A DNA stretch of 5,766 bases from Spirochaetaceae bacterium (lineage in GTDB: Bacteria > Spirochaetota > Spirochaetia > Sphaerochaetales > Sphaerochaetaceae): positions 1 through 5,766 of the forward strand of contig DMKZ01000095.1 in the NCBI GenBank assembly GCA_003454065.1, written 5' to 3'. A program made the position numbers and the translations under genes. Within the stretch, counting starts at the first letter, position 1. The number at the start of each line of letters is the position of its first letter. A model generated the notes under the pieces. That model was not told the origin of the DNA, ran no database searches, and saw only the letters and a program-made list of their open reading frames with translations. Positions 3,370 to 5,766 of the stretch are shown here, piece after piece.

Positions 3370-5766
3370 ATGGGTTCCAGAATGGGTTTCAGAAAGACTC
3401 TTTTAATGTTCGTCGCATTGGCTTTTCTTTTCGGGTGCAAGATTGTTCCCGCGAAAACGGTCACGCCTGCAAGCACATCTTTTAAGATCAAGCCTCAGGC
3501 GCCGAAGAATCTGACGGTTCCGAATATTGACACGGACAATTCGGGGCTTACCGTGAAATGGGAGAACGAGGATGATGTTGACGGATTTTTCCTCTTTTAC
3601 CAAACGGGAGACGACTACATAAAGGGAGAGCAGCCAAACGCGGTCAACTTGGCTAAGGATGTGAAGGAATGGACGTTCAACAATCTTGACGAAGCGGAAA
3701 GATATGTCTTTTACGCCAAATCCTACAAGGTTATTGCCGGCGAAGTGACTTTTTCGGACATTTCGGATATTAAGGAAAGTGCCACCAAGCCGTCTTTGAG
3801 TATGACCACGGTTATGACAGGCAAAAATTCGGCAACGCTTTACTTTTCCACAAGCGAAAGAAGAAGCGTGCTGCATGTCGGTGAATACATATACAAGCCG
3901 GTTTTCGAAGTCTATTCCGACAAGGAGAATCTTTTCGGTCTGGATAATGCGAACCATAATGCCGAAAACGAAAACGCGGATGAAGGGCAGCAGGATGAAT
4001 CCAACAGAAACATTAGCATCAGAAACAACAGCATTCATGCAAACGAATTCCACACCAACGAGTTCCATCCGATGATTTCCGATAGCGTCAACGGAGTCCA
4101 ACTTTTCAAGGTTCTCCGAACGGAAGATGAAATCGTTCAAGTGGACTATCTGACGCCTAACGAATCAGTTTTCGTCACTTTCAGCATGTATGTAGAGAAG
4201 AACGGCGATTTCGTATCGGTCAAAGCGGCTGCTCCCGAGGCAACGATCGATAATCCCGCGGACATGTACCCGAGACCCATTCATTCCGCATCTTTCGATG
4301 ATTCCACTAAAGGCTCAATAAGAATCACATTCGAACCGTCCCCTATCAATAACGGCATTCTTGCAGAAGACGAACAGGAAGGAGACAGGGTTTCTCAAGT
4401 ATTCTCCATCGACAGGCGGATTTCCGGAACAGAAGAATGGAAGAACATAATCAGCGAGAAGGAAAACAGCGATTCGGTTTTCAAGGAAGAGGCAACCGAA
4501 GGAGAACCTTCCAGAAGATTCGAAGATGGTGACGTTTCGCTGAACACGGCTTACGATTATAGGATAACGCCGTTCTATATGATAAGGAAGGAAAAAGCCG
4601 GAGCGGTTTCCTACATAAGCTACAAGTGCGACGAATCGTTTGTGCTCGAAAAGGCGTATTGCCTCCAGAAAGCCGACAAGGTTTCCGCTTCGCTTTCCAA
4701 GGAGAACAAGCTCATTCCGAATTATTCGGCAAGCATATCGGCATATATCCCCTATTCAGTCGAAGGGATGTTCGCCGACATATACATCATTGACGCCAAC
4801 GGCGATAGCGCCACCACTACTTTGGTTAAAGACAACATAGGTTTCGTTGCGGTTGATGAAAACGATCCGAACGCAAAGGATTTCAAAGGAGTTGTGAAGT
4901 ACTCTTACGACTTCACGCTTGATGACGAAACGGATACGGTCAGGCAAGAATACTATTACCAGATAGTGGTGAAAAAGAGCGAAACAGATACTTCCGGCGC
5001 AAGCGACGATTCTTTGGATGCCGTCATCACATACACTCCTCCGGTTACCACTACGCCAACGATCGATCCGATTGATTTCATAAGCGAAGTGACCTTGTCA
5101 GAGATTTCGGAAAATGCCGGCAAAGTCACGCTCGGCGCAACCCTTATAGAAGAAGACAAGCTTACGGCTGCCGATGTCGGAATAAACCCTGAAAAGCTGA
5201 TAGTTTATATAAAACGCGGAACAAGCCCTCAATCCATGAGCCAGATAAAGCGAATGACATTCGTCGAATTCAAGAACACCGGCGCCACCTTCACGGATGA
5301 TTTCGAAGGAATGGATTCCGATGCGATAGACGGCAGGAGCTTCTATTATCAAGTCAGAGCTGTTGTGGAAGACGAGACATCCCCGTACAACAATCAATAC
5401 AGCTTCGTGAATTCAGATGCGGCAACCACCTTGGCAAGCCCTGAAAAAGCAATAGCAAGCGATGGAACGAACTCGGATGCCATAGAGATAAGCTTCACCA
5501 TAGTCGAAGATGCTTCCGGATATGCAATTCAATACAAGCTCTCCGGCGATACCACGGCCGAATATGCCGATGTCGAGGATGAATACATCATTATCGACGC
5601 TGAAAACGGAATCGCGAAGTTCACTAAAGAAGCAAACACTCCGGAAGCCGGAAAGAAGTATTCGTTCAGAATCTATGCAAAAGACAGCACGGGTGAGCGG
5701 ACAAGAACTTGCGCCGAATGCGAAGGAAGCCTATTCGGGCTTTATAATTTCAATGTCGAAGCCACG
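3370..5766 (+). CDS. Large secreted lipoprotein with fibronectin type III-like repeats (3' end outside window)
   Basis: The frame stays open for 799 codons to the window edge, so the C-terminus is missing. Residues 1-22 form a signal peptide with basic residues (R4, R8, K9), a hydrophobic core (11-21) and the lipobox LFG-C23, so Cys23 should be lipidated and the protein tethered to a membrane, probably facing the periplasm or cell surface. About six beta-sandwich-like units follow. Unit 1 (about 42-141) is a fair fibronectin type III match: PxxPxNLTV, a core Trp (W64), and a YVFYAKSYK strand. Units at about 142-294, 302-433, 434-570, 571-687 and 688-792 are more divergent but repeat the pattern of a Y-x-(I/V)-x-(P/A/V) strand followed by a linker. 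Unit 2 carries an Asn- and Glu-rich low-complexity insert (about 191-234) ending in a doubled NEFH. A Thr/Pro linker lies at 556-567. No catalytic domain is visible. The likely role is adhesion or a structural surface function, but the true function is unknown. The promoter and ribosome site upstream indicate the first gene of its transcript. Confidence 0.9.
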   Translation, partial: MGSRMGFRKTLLMFVALAFLFGCKIVPAKTVTPASTSFKIKPQAPKNLTVPNIDTDNSGLTVKWENEDDVDGFFLFYQTGDDYIKGEQPNAVNLAKDVKEWTFNNLDEAERYVFYAKSYKVIAGEVTFSDISDIKESATKPSLSMTTVMTGKNSATLYFSTSERRSVLHVGEYIYKPVFEVYSDKENLFGLDNANHNAENENADEGQQDESNRNISIRNNSIHANEFHTNEFHPMISDSVNGVQLFKVLRTEDEIVQVDYLTPNESVFVTFSMYVEKNGDFVSVKAAAPEATIDNPADMYPRPIHSASFDDSTKGSIRITFEPSPINNGILAEDEQEGDRVSQVFSIDRRISGTEEWKNIISEKENSDSVFKEEATEGEPSRRFEDGDVSLNTAYDYRITPFYMIRKEKAGAVSYISYKCDESFVLEKAYCLQKADKVSASLSKENKLIPNYSASISAYIPYSVEGMFADIYIIDANGDSATTTLVKDNIGFVAVDENDPNAKDFKGVVKYSYDFTLDDETDTVRQEYYYQIVVKKSETDTSGASDDSLDAVITYTPPVTTTPTIDPIDFISEVTLSEISENAGKVTLGATLIEEDKLTAADVGINPEKLIVYIKRGTSPQSMSQIKRMTFVEFKNTGATFTDDFEGMDSDAIDGRSFYYQVRAVVEDETSPYNNQYSFVNSDAATTLASPEKAIASDGTNSDAIEISFTIVEDASGYAIQYKLSGDTTAEYADVEDEYIIIDAENGIAKFTKEANTPEAGKKYSFRIYAKDSTGERTRTCAECEGSLFGLYNFNVEAT

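Noticed and set aside
3403..4140. 245-codon open frame on the minus strand
   Set aside because: It lies wholly antisense to the lipoprotein gene, has no ribosome site or promoter, and its translation shows no recognisable domain. The plus-strand frame has a signal peptide, a ribosome site and a promoter.

Overview
This window looks like a chromosomal segment from a host-associated or gut-type bacterium, most plausibly a Treponema-like spirochaete. The case rests on moderate G+C with AT-rich intergenic DNA, a large fibronectin-type-III lipoprotein with a spirochaete-style lipobox (LFGC), and a single-TM SurA/PpiD-like protein. No rRNA or other strong taxonomic marker is present, so the placement is inference. 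Nothing in the window is an obvious phage, transposon or defence system.

Layout, left to right. Bases 1-186 hold no gene, only a GC-rich stem-loop block at the left edge and AT-rich DNA. A tRNA-His(GTG) gene (187-260, minus) follows, with its own promoter and two inverted repeats upstream. Next is a 366-codon minus-strand gene (362-1462) for an inner-membrane-anchored, periplasm-facing protein that looks like a degenerate SurA/PpiD folding factor. It is divergent from ispE (1574-2455, plus), the kinase of the MEP isoprenoid pathway. The two genes share a 111-bp gap in which near-consensus promoters face opposite ways and use the same -10 bases. The end of ispE runs 29 bp into a convergent tRNA-Leu(CAG) gene (2427-2509, minus).

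Bases 2510-3369 form an 860-bp gene-poor stretch. It contains the tRNA-Leu promoter, AT-rich DNA, a GC-rich block that can fold into a long imperfect hairpin (2798-2964), a terminator-like hairpin (2971-3008), three 15-bp GTGA-N7-(T/G)CAC elements (3149-3216), and a good sigma70-type promoter (3296-3324). That promoter leads into a large secreted lipoprotein gene (3370 onwards) that stays open to the right edge, for 799 codons so far.

The genes do not form one pathway. The SurA/PpiD-like protein and the lipoprotein both belong to the cell envelope, and ispE supplies isoprenoid precursors (including undecaprenyl carriers) for envelope synthesis, but a functional link is speculative. The points most worth a second look are the shared -10 between divergent genes, the ispE/tRNA-Leu overlap, the structured element with its own terminator, and the repeated operator-like sites upstream of the lipoprotein gene.
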